Below are positions 1-9,254 of a DNA stretch of 64,000 bases, one piece after another. Made by a program: the position numbers and the translations under genes. How positions within the stretch are numbered: the first letter of the stretch is position 1; each line of letters opens with the position of its first letter. Source of the stretch: Eledone cirrhosa (taxonomy: Eukaryota > Mollusca > Cephalopoda > Octopoda > Eledonidae); assembly GCA_964016885.1 (NCBI GenBank), contig OZ024743.1, positions 178,741,094-178,805,093 on the forward strand, written 5' to 3'. Below the pieces are notes generated by a model. It did not search any database and was not told where the DNA came from. It was given only the letters and a program-made list of their open reading frames with translations.

Positions 1-39
1 CATGCCCCAGCTAACAGGACAGACACGCGTGGTAAGTAA

Positions 40-201
40 TACACACAAAAGCACATATACATACGTACGAAATAGTAAACACATACACACACTCTCACAC
101 ATAAATATACATATACAAATACATAAACACGTACATACACATACATACACAAACACGTACACGTATATAATATAAACACACACATGTATATGTAATTATA
201 T

Positions 202-266
<65 letters not shown>

Positions 267-541
267 CATACAAAAATATAAAAATATAAACGCACACACA
301 CATATATAAATACGTAAACACACATATACATACATAAGCTAAACAATTATACACATGCAAATACGTATATATCAAAAGAACGCACAACCAAATACAAACA
401 CACACACATACACACACACACCCACACACACACACACCCACACACACACCCACACATACATAATAATAAATAAATACACACGCACACATATACATACATA
501 CACATACATATACACATATATAAATATACACATATACATAC

Positions 542-574
<33 letters not shown>

Positions 575-652
575 CACATATATACACACATACACGTACA
601 CATACACACATGCATACACATACACACACACATATATACATGTGTGTATGTG
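40..652. repeat. Compound (CA)n/(TA)n/(TACA)n microsatellite
   Basis: Almost pure CA, TA and TACA repeats, with a long (TA) run at about 217-260 and CA/CCCACA runs at about 396-455. The open frames on both strands consist of Y, I, V, C or T, H repeats and are translations of the microsatellite, not genes. Confidence 0.95.
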
Positions 653-719
653 TAAAGCTCAGTATTAGATAAGACAAATGAACCTTACATAAACGTATAT
701 ATAGTAGTAAAGTAATAAA

Positions 720-812
720 ACCATACAAGGCAATTAATCCATTCACCAGAGGTTTCTTAAAAGCAAAAAAAGTTTCCTTCAATCTTCAGAATGAAAAAAA
801 GCCTGGTTTATC
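720..812. repeat. Left arm of a ~93-bp inverted repeat flanking a PLE fragment
   Basis: The reverse complement of this stretch aligns with 2238-2330, with scattered substitutions and small indels. Shared features are AAACCAGG, TTTTTCATTCTGA, TTGCTTTTAAGAAACC and TAATTGCCTT. The two arms lie on either side of the endonuclease fragment at 1155-1772. They may be ends of the same PLE family or of another interspersed repeat; which one cannot be decided here. Confidence 0.75.
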
Positions 813-815
813 CAC

Positions 816-870
816 ATATACATACATATACACACACAAATATACAATTATATACACACATACAGACACG

Positions 871-918
<48 letters not shown>

Positions 919-996
919 AACATATACGTACATATATACATATATACTCACATATATATACACACAAAAATACATACACATACACATAGGTATGTG
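816..996. repeat. (CA)n/(TA)n/(TACA)n microsatellite
   Basis: Mixed TACA, CA and TA repeats with a (TA) run near 882-910. It sits directly beside the inverted-repeat arm that ends at about 812. No gene. Confidence 0.95.
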
Positions 997-1154
997 AAGG
1001 GCAAAACAAAAAGAACATATGGGGGGGGGGGGCTAAGAGGAGGTAAAAATATAAGGGGAGGCAAGGGAGAAAATTTTTTTTAAATATACAAGAGTACAGA
1101 AGGTAGAATCAGCAAAATAAAAACCGTAGCAAAAGTAAAGAGCAGAGAAGGAGT

Positions 1155-1772
1155 TCAAGGCGGTTGATTTATCGTAGGAGTGTCAATCCAGTTACAGATC
1201 AAATGCGATTTCAGATGAGGACAGCATCTGAAGATCTCAGTCTTTGAGTTAAGGCAAGCGGAAGTGGCTCTCAAGTTTAGCAAAATCCTATACTTTTCTG
1301 TGGTACACAAAGAACAATTCTTTGTGCCCCTTTGGTACTCCCTCGAATGGTCTAATATAGACCAATCAATAGAGTACGGGATATTACTATCCTTGAGATC
1401 CCATACCTTACTTGCGAGGGCCGTTGATGTTCGTTTATCTGAGTGTTTAAAAGAAGCGACATATGAGTAAAATCTGGTTTTAAACCTGTCCTGGGTCATA
1501 CCGACATATCGCTCACTTCTGGCTGGCTGGTTGTTGATAACTGGCGTTATCTTAGCCTCATAAACGACAGATTTTGTGTTACATTTACCCTGCAATGGGC
1601 ATTCATCCGGCTTCCTGCAACTGCATCCTGGATTTATCCTCGTACGGTTTGAACTGGTGATTTTGGACTTCATGGATGGGCAACAAGAGTAGCTGATCTT
1701 AACTACATTCCTATTAAAAATCTTATAATATCTATGAATAGGAGGAAAATGTTTGTCTATGTTAATATATAT
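1155..1772 (-). pseudogene. Penelope-like element C-terminal GIY-YIG endonuclease fragment (family 2)
   Basis: The open frame runs from a stop at 1773-1775 down to TGA at 1155-1157, so it extends upstream of the first Met at about 1673. The upstream part (about 1670-1757) reads DKHFPPIHRYYKIFNRN and KISYSCCPS, which parallels TKHFPP and KIFNRN in the PLE at 5362-7221. Next come a Cys-rich stretch (CSCRKPDECPLQGKC), VVYEAKI and RYVGMT (the GIY-YIG signature), FKTRFYSYVASFKHSD, LASKVWDLKD and CSLCTTEKYRILL. These are the order and spacing of the PLE endonuclease. The reverse transcriptase is absent, so this is a 5'-truncated, dead copy. It differs throughout from the second PLE, so it belongs to a different family. 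Its 5' end abuts a TA-rich microsatellite. Confidence 0.88.
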
Positions 1773-1775
1773 TTA

Positions 1776-1904
1776 TATATTATTTTTTTCTTATATTTAT
1801 TTGCGTGTGTGAATATGTAGTGGAGTGCATTCATGTATGTATATGTATGTACGTTGTATGTTTGTGTGAATGTATGTATGTGTGTATATATATGTGTGTG
1901 TGTA

Positions 1905-1935
<31 letters not shown>

Positions 1936-2012
1936 GTGTATGTGTGTGTGTGTATGAATGTATGTATGTGTATATGTGTGTATATATGTGTATGTGTGTG
2001 TAGGTGTACGCT

Positions 2013-2048
<36 letters not shown>

Positions 2049-2135
2049 ATATGTATATGTGTATGCGTACATTTATATATATGTATATGTGTATGTGTGT
2101 GTAAGTATGCTTTTGTGTTTTTTTGTGTGTGTTTG
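1776..2135. repeat. (TATG)n/(TG)n/(TA)n microsatellite
   Basis: TG, TATG and TA repeats, with a (TA) run at about 2013-2044. The frames on both strands (Y, V, C or H, T, I repeats) are translations of the repeat. Confidence 0.95.
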
Positions 2136-2237
2136 CATGTGTAGTTTTATTTTATTTTATTTTCCCTTTCCTTTTCCCGTTTCCAGCCTCACTTTCATAT
2201 AGATTGCATTTTTGTTTTTAGAATCCATATTCAATAA

Positions 2238-2330
2238 ACAAACCAGGATTTTTCATTCTGAGGATCGAAAGCAAAACCTTTTGCTTTTAAGAAACCACTG
2301 GTAAATGGAATAATTGCCTTATGTTGTTTA
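2238..2330. repeat. Right arm of the inverted repeat paired with 720-812
   Basis: It matches the reverse complement of 720-812 as described there. The arm is followed within about 10 bp by (AT)n at 2339-2382. Confidence 0.75.
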
Positions 2331-2336
2331 TTACAT

Positions 2337-2338
<2 letters not shown>

Positions 2339-2382
<44 letters not shown>
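2339..2382. repeat. (AT)n microsatellite
   Basis: A pure AT dinucleotide run directly after the inverted-repeat arm. Confidence 0.95.
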
Positions 2383-2385
<3 letters not shown>

Positions 2386-3175
2386 GGGCGAAGGGCGCGT
2401 CCATGCAACGTATGCAGTGCATGCGTTATAGAATCTTGAGTTGATCAATTTCGTCGGCTGAAGCAAGCAGAATTTTGGCTGCTAAATCGTAGACACATAA
2501 AAAGATAAGTTATGGTATTAATTTTTAATACCCAATTCTAAAATTTCAATAATTCTCATCTAGCAATCCATTCTATAGCATTGGCCGAAAAAGCAGCACC
2601 AACTAAATATAGCAGCTGTGTTAGACTCCTTAGTTTTTGTTTTATTTCACTTCTCACTTTCCAATCTTACATTCTGATATATCTGTCTCTCATTTTTTAT
2701 TATATTTTTGTTGTCCCCTAATCTCATTTGATTTACCTTTTCTATAACGTCCCTCCTCCCTTTTTCTAAAGAAACCTATTTTCGCCTACCTCCCCTGGCC
2801 TACTTTCATACACAATCCAGAATTTGCCGTGTAGATTTCACCTTCAACACTTGACCGGGTCTACCCACTCCCCTATTGTTCTACAGGCAAGTTCAGCCAA
2901 CGCCACCTCGCACCCTCTGCCATGATAGACTTTTCTGTGTCAGCTACAAATTTTGACCAAATCTCTTGACAACTACAATCTTCCCATATAAGGAAGTACC
3001 CCTTGAAAAGTTCGGCTATTTATTTACCAGACTAAAAAAACTCTTACTTTAGTCCAGAAATAGCGGTCGGGGTCATACTTTCTCCTATATATATATAACG
3101 AAGGAGGTGTGGTAAGGAACCAGGTGGACCGTATATATATATATATTAGTAATATATATATATATATATATATAT
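2383..3175. other. Unassigned AT-rich sequence without a gene
   Basis: No open frame with recognisable content and no repeat family that I can name. The 2630-2820 part is T/C-rich on the plus strand. A (TA) run near 3132-3175 leads into the direct repeat at 3176. Confidence 0.5.
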
Positions 3176-3236
3176 ATTTTAGTAAGTAAGTTAATTTTTA
3201 ATTTTTAAAATTTTCTTATTTTACGTCTTTCATATA
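3176..3236 (+). repeat. Direct repeat copy 1 (61 bp)
   Basis: ATTTTAGTAAGTAAGTTAAT through TTACGTCTTTCATATA recurs at 3711-3767 in the same orientation. Copy 1 has an extra GTAA, and apart from that the two appear identical. Each copy is bordered on one side by (TA)n. Confidence 0.85.
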
Positions 3237-3710
3237 ATTGTTCTGCATGCCCCTGCATAGAACCACCTAGGTACTTTGACATAACTTATATATTTGCTAG
3301 CATTAGTGTACATCTGTACGCATATGTTGGTCGATGTACTAATTCTCTATATTTATCTCCAAATTATTTGTTGAGCAAACTTGCCAAATCTACTGCTAAT
3401 TCATTGTAGTAGTAGTAGGCTCTTGTCATAATACCACCCCACTCCGAACTGAGTAACCTCAGTGTCACGTGATTGATTCTTTAGAATCTGCCATTGACCA
3501 GAGGCAGTGAACTTTTTCAGTGCTATGGAATTTAGTCCTCGCTAGCTTATTACATCCACTGAATTATTATTTTTATATGGGTTCCTAGTGTCCGCGCATT
3601 GCCTGGGAACTTAGCTGAGAATAGACTCCCTGATGACGTAATGAATTCTCGATAGTTATATTGTGTAACTATATTTATCCCATTACAGAAACTAATTAGT
3701 TGGAGTGAAA
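3237..3710. other. Unassigned 474-bp segment between direct repeats
   Basis: No coding signal. It lies between the two ~57-bp direct repeats, so it could be an insertion with its duplicated ends or a segment between two copies of one repeat. I do not recognise it. Confidence 0.45.
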
Positions 3711-3758
3711 ATTTTAGTAAGTTAATTTTTAATTTTTAAAATTTTCTTATTTTACGTC

Positions 3759-3767
<9 letters not shown>
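3711..3767 (+). repeat. Direct repeat copy 2 (57 bp)
   Basis: Same sequence as 3176-3236 apart from a 4-bp GTAA difference. It passes directly into the (AT)n at 3764-3820, which abuts the PLE inverted arm. Confidence 0.85.
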
Positions 3768-3824
<57 letters not shown>

Positions 3825-3989
3825 TAAAATAACAGATTAAAGTTTAAGCAAAGAATCGCTGCTTTCACCCTTAACGGGATCTTCTGAAACTAACAAAGTC
3901 AATCTGTAAACGCAGAACTGAATATTTCAAAAAAACGTTGCAACCGGAGGAAGACAGGAAGACGATACTTTGGTTCGTGGTAACGTTCG

Positions 3990-4739
3990 CTGGCAAAGAA
4001 CGGGAAAAAACGAATAATACGTCATTAATAGGAGCGGTGAAAAACAATTACGCGCAAAGACAAAACCACGTTTATGGTATAAAAGAGGTCGTAGACTAAT
4101 GTTCTCTTAGGTGGTTCATAGAGACATTCTCTGGCAATGAACGAAAAAACGAAGATAATAAGTCATGTGTGGAGCGTGGAGAACAAAAGCACGCAAAGAC
4201 AAAACCACGTAAATGGTATAGCAGAAGTCGTAGACTAAAATTCTAACTAGGAGACCAAATGAATCTCCGCAACAGAGTTAAGAACAAAGTAAATAAATAC
4301 AATACAGAAGTAATAAAAACAAATAAATAATTACACGCAAACAAATACGTACATACACAAGCATACGCAAAACCTTACCATAGGTATACAAAACCACGCA
4401 CATATAAATATGTGTGTGTGTGTATGCTTGTGTACAAATAAATAAATAATTATATAAACGTATATAAGTAAATAAATACGTATATAACAAGCGCAGACAC
4501 ACACCTACATATAAATACACGAATGTTCGGAGACGTAAGTCAACTAAAACAAGAAGTACACATATACACACACCCACCATACGTACGAACCTGCATACTC
4601 ACTCGGACGCAAAACTCCCGTATACACATAGCCAAACCCTAAATACCAGAATATGTAAAAATGATACGCCATAACAGTCAAATATACGTACGAGAAGGTA
4701 TACATACCTTCACAAAACATATGGGTAATATATACTTAC
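3990..4739 (-). other. 750-bp GT-AG intron-like segment in the left PLE arm (3' UTR)
   Basis: Read on the minus strand it starts GTAAGTATA (donor at 4739) and ends TTTGCCAG (acceptor at 3990). It is the exact counterpart, same length, of 7303-8052. The T-rich open frame inside (4278-4580) is low-complexity and matches the one in the other arm only because the arms match. Confidence 0.75.
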
Positions 4740-4820
4740 CTATGCAAATAAGTAAAGGAATAAACAAAACATATACTTAGCTCCCACATCAAGACGTAAA
4801 ATATCTGCGTATAGATCGTG

Positions 4821-5376
4821 CTATCCATTAGGGTATAACGTGGGGCTGTAATACAGGAAAGTTTTGTGCAATTTATGTTTACAAGCCGAAATTGCCTCAG
4901 ATTTTTTGTTTAAGATGTGGTCTGTGGCGTAGAGTATTTCCAGGGCCTCAGCGGCGCAGAGGTCACATGGTCTTTTATTTCCGTTATACGATCTAGCCCT
5001 AGCTAGGATCTCCCAGTGTAACTTATATTGGGTGTGGTTGTCTTTTAGACTCTAGATATAAGCTGAAAGTGACGTCATATTCCTTCTTAGAGGGTATCGA
5101 AAAGAATGGGTATGCATGTAAAGACGCTGCTTGAAACTATTGGCGGTTAACCCTATGTAGGCCCTACGGGACGTGGGTGTTACAACCTTACATTTGTAGA
5201 CAATGTTACTAGAGAGGCATTTCCCGGATAGGGGGCAATCAGCCCGATTCCTACAATTACAGTTAGTACTAACTACAGGGTTGCACGTGTTCCTACGGCT
5301 AGGTAGTTTAGCTAAATTTGAAGCTGTGATGTTATTTGCAAGGTTAGGAGTCGTAGAGTAAGAAATTTTAATAGTA
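4821..5376 (-). pseudogene. PLE endonuclease C-terminus, inverted partial copy
   Basis: Same reading as the GIY-YIG part of the plus-strand copy (about 6666-7221), with colinear coordinates and no length change. It is broken by TAG at 5052-5054, where the plus copy has TGG (Trp in IWSLKD). It also has Arg for Trp in the KLPSRWNT segment near 5297-5300. No RT precedes it, because homology stops at 5376. It cannot make a functional protein alone. Confidence 0.88.
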
Positions 5377-7221
5377 AACCTGAAGAATAGAATTCGTTCT
5401 ATTAAGGATTCTAACGCAGTGCACGTCCATTCCGACAAAACTGGCAACCTATATCAAGTGGAGCGCAGTACTTACCATCAACTACTACATAATGCTGTAA
5501 CTAAGGATTACCGTAAAACTAATCGGTGCGTCATCAATGAAATCAACGATGCTGGGTTTAAAATCACATCTGATCTCAACATTCTGGACCGGACCGAACC
5601 TCTGGACACTATCTCTCCCCACTTTACCCTGAAGGATCACAAATCCAATTTTCCGAACAACCCCTCTATTCCGCTTATTAACCCTACGAAGACCGATTTA
5701 GGTAGACTTAGTAAAACGATTCTTGATAGAATTATACCTGAAATTAGAAGTTTGGCCCCTCTCGCACTGTGGAACAATTCTTTCGCGGTGATTGATTGGT
5801 TCAACGGCATATGTAACAAGGAACATTGCCGTTTTATCTAATTCGACATCAACAATTACTACTCCTCCATCACTTTACCACTTCTCCTTAGAGCTATCAA
5901 TTTCGCTAAAACACTCACAGTGGTTAAGGATTTCGAAGTTGATGTCATCCTTAATGCCCGAAAGTCGGTGATTAATTTCGACGACTCTATTTGGATTAAA
6001 AAATCCAATAGTACCCCATTCGACGTGAGTATGGGCGCCAGTGACTCTGCGGAGGTTACTGATCTTATTGGCCTTTTCCTTCTTTTCTCTATCAAGGACG
6101 AATTCCCCAACGCGGGCGGTGGTTTGTACCGAGACGATGGTCTTTTGACCATGACTAAGTGCGGACCTCGTGCTTGCGACAGGTTCAGAAAAGAACTCAC
6201 AGCCTTCTTTAAAGGCTTCAACCTCTCTATACAGGTTGAGGCCAATCTCTCGGTCGTTAATTACCTCGACGTTACCCTCGATTTATTGAATGGGTTGTAT
6301 TACCCGTATAGAAAGCCGAATGATACGCTTAATTACATAAGTAAGCATTCCAACCATCCTGCCAGCATAACCAAGAACCTGGTAAGAAACGTTTCGTTGA
6401 GGCTTTCCCGTCTTTCCACCAACGAGCGCATTTTCAACGACCATTCCACTTATTACAATGAAGCTCTTGCTCGAAGTGGATTTGTCGATAAGGTAGCATA
6501 TACAGAGTATGAAAATAGACCTAGAAGAAATATATCCCGTCGCATTTGTTGGTTTAACCCACCATATAATATGGAGGTGGCCACACCATTAGCTAAGATT
6601 TTTCTTTCCCTTATTACGAAGCATTTTCCCCCTACACATAAATATAGTAAAATTTTTAATAGAAATACTATTAAAATTTCTTACTCTACGACTCCTAACC
6701 TTGCAAATAACATCACAGCTTCAAATTTAGCTAAACTACCTAGCCGTTGGAACACGTGCAACCCTGTAGTTAGTACTAACTGTAATTGTAGGAATCGGGC
6801 TGATTGCCCCCTATCCGGGAAATGCCTCTCTAGTAACATTGTCTACAAATGTAAGGTTGTAACACCCACGTCCCGTAGGGCCTACATAGGGTTAACCGCC
6901 AATAGTTTCAAGCAGCGTCTTTACATGCATACCCATTCTTTTCGATACCCTCTAAGAAGGAATATGACGTCACTTTCAGCTTATATCTGGAGTCTAAAAG
7001 ACAACCACACCCAATATAAGTTACACTGGGAGATCCTAGCTAGGGCTAGATCGTATAACGGAAATAAAAGACCATGTGACCTCTGCGCCGCTGAGGCCCT
7101 GGAAATACTCTACGCCACAGACCACATCTTAAACAAAAAATCTGAGGCAATTTCGGCTTGTAAACATAAATTGCACAAAACTTTCCTGTATTACAGCCCC
7201 ACGTTACACCCTAATGGATAG
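5362..7221 (+). pseudogene. Penelope-like reverse transcriptase with GIY-YIG endonuclease, 5'-truncated, one in-frame stop
   Basis: One frame, open from 5362, about 620 codons to TAG at 7219-7221, interrupted once by TAA at 5839-5841. Homology to the full protein probably starts near 5377, at the palindrome junction, so the N-terminus is lost. In order: SDKTGNLYQV (from about 5431), PHFTLKDHK, DLGRLSKTILDRI, then RFI-stop-FDINNYYSSI (motif A; catalytic Asp in FDI at 5845), FDVSMGASDSAEVTDLIG (motif B), LYRDDGLLT (motif C, YRDD at 6127-6138), NYLDVTLDL, YYPYRKPND and SKHSNHP. The endonuclease part has Cys-rich CNCRNRADCPLSGKC, IVYKCKV (VYK at 6841), AYIGLT (YIG at 6883-6891), FKQRLYMHTHSF, SAYIWSLKD and CDLCAAEALEIL. 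This is the PLE architecture. The TAA replaces one residue before motif A and both sides stay in frame, so a single base change such as CAA to TAA would explain it. Not a functional gene as written. Confidence 0.93.
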
Positions 7222-7302
7222 CACGATCTATACGCAGATATTTTACGTCTTGATGTGGGAGCTAAGTATATGTTTTGTTTATTCCTTTACTTATTTGCAT
7301 AG

Positions 7303-8052
7303 GTAAGTATATATTACCCATATGTTTTGTGAAGGTATGTATACCTTCTCGTACGTATATTTGACTGTTATGGCGTATCATTTTTACATATTCTGGTATT
7401 TAGGGTTTGGCTATGTGTATACGGGAGTTTTGCGTCCGAGTGAGTATGCAGGTTCGTACGTATGGTGGGTGTGTGTATATGTGTACTTCTTGTTTTAGTT
7501 GACTTACGTCTCCGAACATTCGTGTATTTATATGTAGGTGTGTGTCTGCGCTTGTTATATACGTATTTATTTACTTATATACGTTTATATAATTATTTAT
7601 TTATTTGTACACAAGCATACACACACACACATATTTATATGTGCGTGGTTTTGTATACCTATGGTAAGGTTTTGCGTATGCTTGTGTATGTACGTATCTG
7701 TTTGCGTGTATGTATTTATTTGTTTCTATTACTTCTGTATTGTATTTATTTACTTTGTTCTTAACTCTGTAGCGGAGATTCATTTGGTCTCCTAGTTAGA
7801 ATTTCAGTCTACGACTTCTGCTATACCATTTACGTGGTTTTGTCTTTGCGTGCTTTTGTTCTCCACGCTCCACATATGACTTATTATCTTCGTTTTTTCG
7901 TTCATTGCCTGAGAACGTCTCTATGCACCACCTAAGAGAACATTAGTCTACGACCTCTTTTATACCATAAACGTGGTTTTGTCTTTGCGCGTAATTGTTT
8001 TTCACCGCTCCTATTAATGACGTATTATTCGTTTTTTCCCGTTCTTTGCCAG
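7303..8052 (+). other. 750-bp spliceosomal-type intron in the PLE 3' UTR
   Basis: Starts GTAAGTAT after exon end GCATAG (7302). It ends in a pyrimidine-rich tract (about 8029-8048, TTCGTTTTTTCCCGTTCTTT) and GCCAG at 8052, and the exon resumes with CGAACGTT. A branch-point-like TATTAAT lies at 8012-8018, 34 nt before the AG. The copy at 9255-9593 lacks exactly this segment, with GCATAG joined to CGAACGTT. Introns kept in PLE copies are established for this retroelement class. The donor lies 81 nt after the stop codon. A deletion at the shared AG dinucleotide is the alternative. Confidence 0.82.
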
Positions 8053-8215
8053 CGAACGTTACCACGAACCAAAGTATCGTCTTCCTGTCTTCCTCCGATT
8101 GCAACGTTTTTTGAAATATCCGGTTCTGCGTTTACAGATTGACTTTGTTAGTTTCAGAAGATCCCGTTAAGGGTGAAAGCAGCGATTCTTTGCTTAAACT
8201 TTAATCTGTTATTTT

Positions 8216-8221
8216 AATAAA
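8216..8221 (+). promoter_or_regulatory. Candidate polyadenylation signal of the PLE
   Basis: AATAAA in the plus-strand 3' UTR, about 91 nt before the shared 3' end at 8312. It is conserved in the other two copies. A chance match in AT-rich DNA is possible. Confidence 0.45.
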
Positions 8222-8305
8222 TATTTGCTCTACGGTTCTTATATATTTGATATATATTTTCCTTATCGAGCCCTCTTTGGATTTAGTCTTCAATTTTATT
8301 ATTAT

Positions 8306-8312
<7 letters not shown>

Positions 8313-8358
<46 letters not shown>

Positions 8359-8365
8359 TATATAG
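8313..8365. repeat. (TA)n microsatellite at the PLE 3' end
   Basis: A TA run continuing from the TTATTATTATTACTATA terminus of the PLE. PLE and LINE copies here repeatedly end in microsatellite. Confidence 0.9.
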
Positions 8366-8550
8366 ATGAGATTCTACAGGACTAGAACTGTTTCATTCTT
8401 TAGAAATCATCAGGAATCTGGCTTTCCAAAAATAAATGTAGTGGTATTTATATCTTTTATACTCTGCCATGTATTGAGTACCTTACTTACTGTGGTTACC
8501 TCCGATTCAACCCGGAATAACTTACATATATATATATGGATACATATATA
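8366..8550. other. Unassigned segment, possibly interspersed repeat
   Basis: Between (TA)n and the inverted LINE piece. It contains CTACAGGACTAGAACTG and ends in TA/CATA repeat (8522-8554). The 77-codon open frame has no recognisable content. Confidence 0.4.
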
Positions 8551-8554
8551 TATA

Positions 8555-8714
8555 CATGTCCAGCCAACCTCAGTCTCCTCTGTGTCACTTTTGAGCTGAC
8601 TTTTGGGATGCTCCCATACAGCTCTGAGTTTTTCATCCTCAGTGTATACTGATTAATGTTCAGAGCCATCCTCAGCATTCTCGTGTAGCACCCATCCACC
8701 ATCTGAGTTGACAT
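8555..8714 (-). pseudogene. LINE reverse transcriptase C-terminal fragment, inverted 5' piece
   Basis: The minus strand reads QMVDGCYTRMLRMALNIN, then NSELYGSIPKVSSK and RRLRLAGH. This is the familiar region just after the RT domain in non-LTR retrotransposon proteins, upstream of the piece at 8708-8902. Homology ends at LAGH (about 8556), where CATA repeat begins. It points away from its natural continuation, which starts at about 8729 on the other strand. Only about 53 codons remain. I cannot name the clade with certainty. Confidence 0.82.
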
Positions 8715-8902
8715 TGCACTCAGTGCTCCTTTGGGAGCCCCTACATGGACACACTAGAAGAGGAAGACCAAGGTTAACATATGTTGATGCCCTAAGGACA
8801 GATACTGGTCTGTTGGAGATGCAGGATATGGCAGCGATAATGAGGGACAGAGACCGCTGGAGAGAACTCGTCCATGGATCTCGGGAATTTTACCCGCCTT
8901 AG
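8708..8902 (+). pseudogene. LINE protein C-terminus (3' piece of the same insertion)
   Basis: The plus strand reads [20 protein letters not shown], then [25 protein letters not shown] and HGSREFYPP, with TAG at 8900-8902. The [11 protein letters not shown] and [11 protein letters not shown] elements are typical of the extreme C-terminus of these endonuclease/RT proteins. After the stop comes GATAGATAGATA, passing into a long TA/CATA tract, consistent with a LINE that ends in a microsatellite tail. It lacks only about 10-15 codons between LAGH of the inverted piece and VLLWEP. Confidence 0.85.
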
Positions 8903-9254
8903 ATAGATAGATATATATACATACATATATACATATATACATATACATATATACACATATATATACACATATATATATACACACATATATATATATATAC
9001 ACATATATACACATATATATACACATATATATATACACATATTTATATATATATACACATATATTATTATACATATATATACACACACATATATATATAC
9101 ATATACATATATATATATACATATACACACACATATATATGTACATATATATATATATACATATACACATATACATATATATACATATACATATATACAT
9201 ATATATATATATACATATATATATGCATATACATATATATACATATACATATAT
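8903..9254. repeat. (TA)n/(CATA)n microsatellite tail
   Basis: GATA repeats followed by about 350 bp of TACATA, TA and CA repeats between the LINE 3' end and the inverted PLE 3' end. The minus-strand Y/I/C/V frames are translations of it. Confidence 0.93.

Larger units (their letters stand above)
3817..5376 (-). repeat. PLE left inverted arm (1.56 kb)
   Basis: Reverse complement of 6666-8224: coordinates pair to a sum of 12042 across the coding part and 12041 near the outer end. Example differences are CGGAGG context at about 3940-3950 against 8087-8100, and ATTCTCTGG near 4128-4136 against GTTCTCAGG in the other arm. It holds the minus-strand endonuclease end, the 3' UTR and the GT-AG segment. 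Confidence 0.93.
6666..8224 (+). repeat. PLE right inverted arm (1.56 kb)
   Basis: Reverse complement of 3817-5376. It covers the endonuclease end (to 7221) and most of the 3' UTR. Positions 8225-8312 continue the element beyond the palindrome and recur, reversed, at 9255-9342. Confidence 0.93.
3817..8312 (+). mobile_element. Composite Penelope-like retroelement with head-to-head partial copy
   Basis: A plus-strand PLE copy (about 5362-8312: RT, GIY-YIG endonuclease, 3' UTR) is preceded by an inverted copy of its own 3' portion (3817-5376). The two arms, 3817-5376 and 6666-8224, are reverse complements over about 1,560 bp with a net length difference of 1 bp and only a few substitutions. The unpaired spacer (5377-6665) is RT coding sequence. 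Partial copies in tandem or inverted arrangement next to a main copy are known for Penelope-like elements. The plus copy continues past the arm to 8312, a 3' end shared with the copy at 9255-9593. The left arm stops 88 bp short of that end at (AT)n. The 5' end of the full element (N-terminal region and 5' UTR) is missing. Confidence 0.9.

Noticed and set aside
95..782. Several Y/I/V/C-rich or T/H-rich frames on both strands
   Set aside because: Translations of CA/TA/TACA microsatellite.
5859..6245. A 128-codon minus-strand frame opposite the PLE RT
   Set aside because: Antisense shadow of the RT coding sequence, with no recognisable motifs.
7462..7764. A 100-codon frame preserved in both PLE arms (also 4278-4580)
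   Set aside because: It lies inside the 750-bp intron-like segment, is built from TATG/TA-rich sequence, and is shared only because the arms are near-identical.
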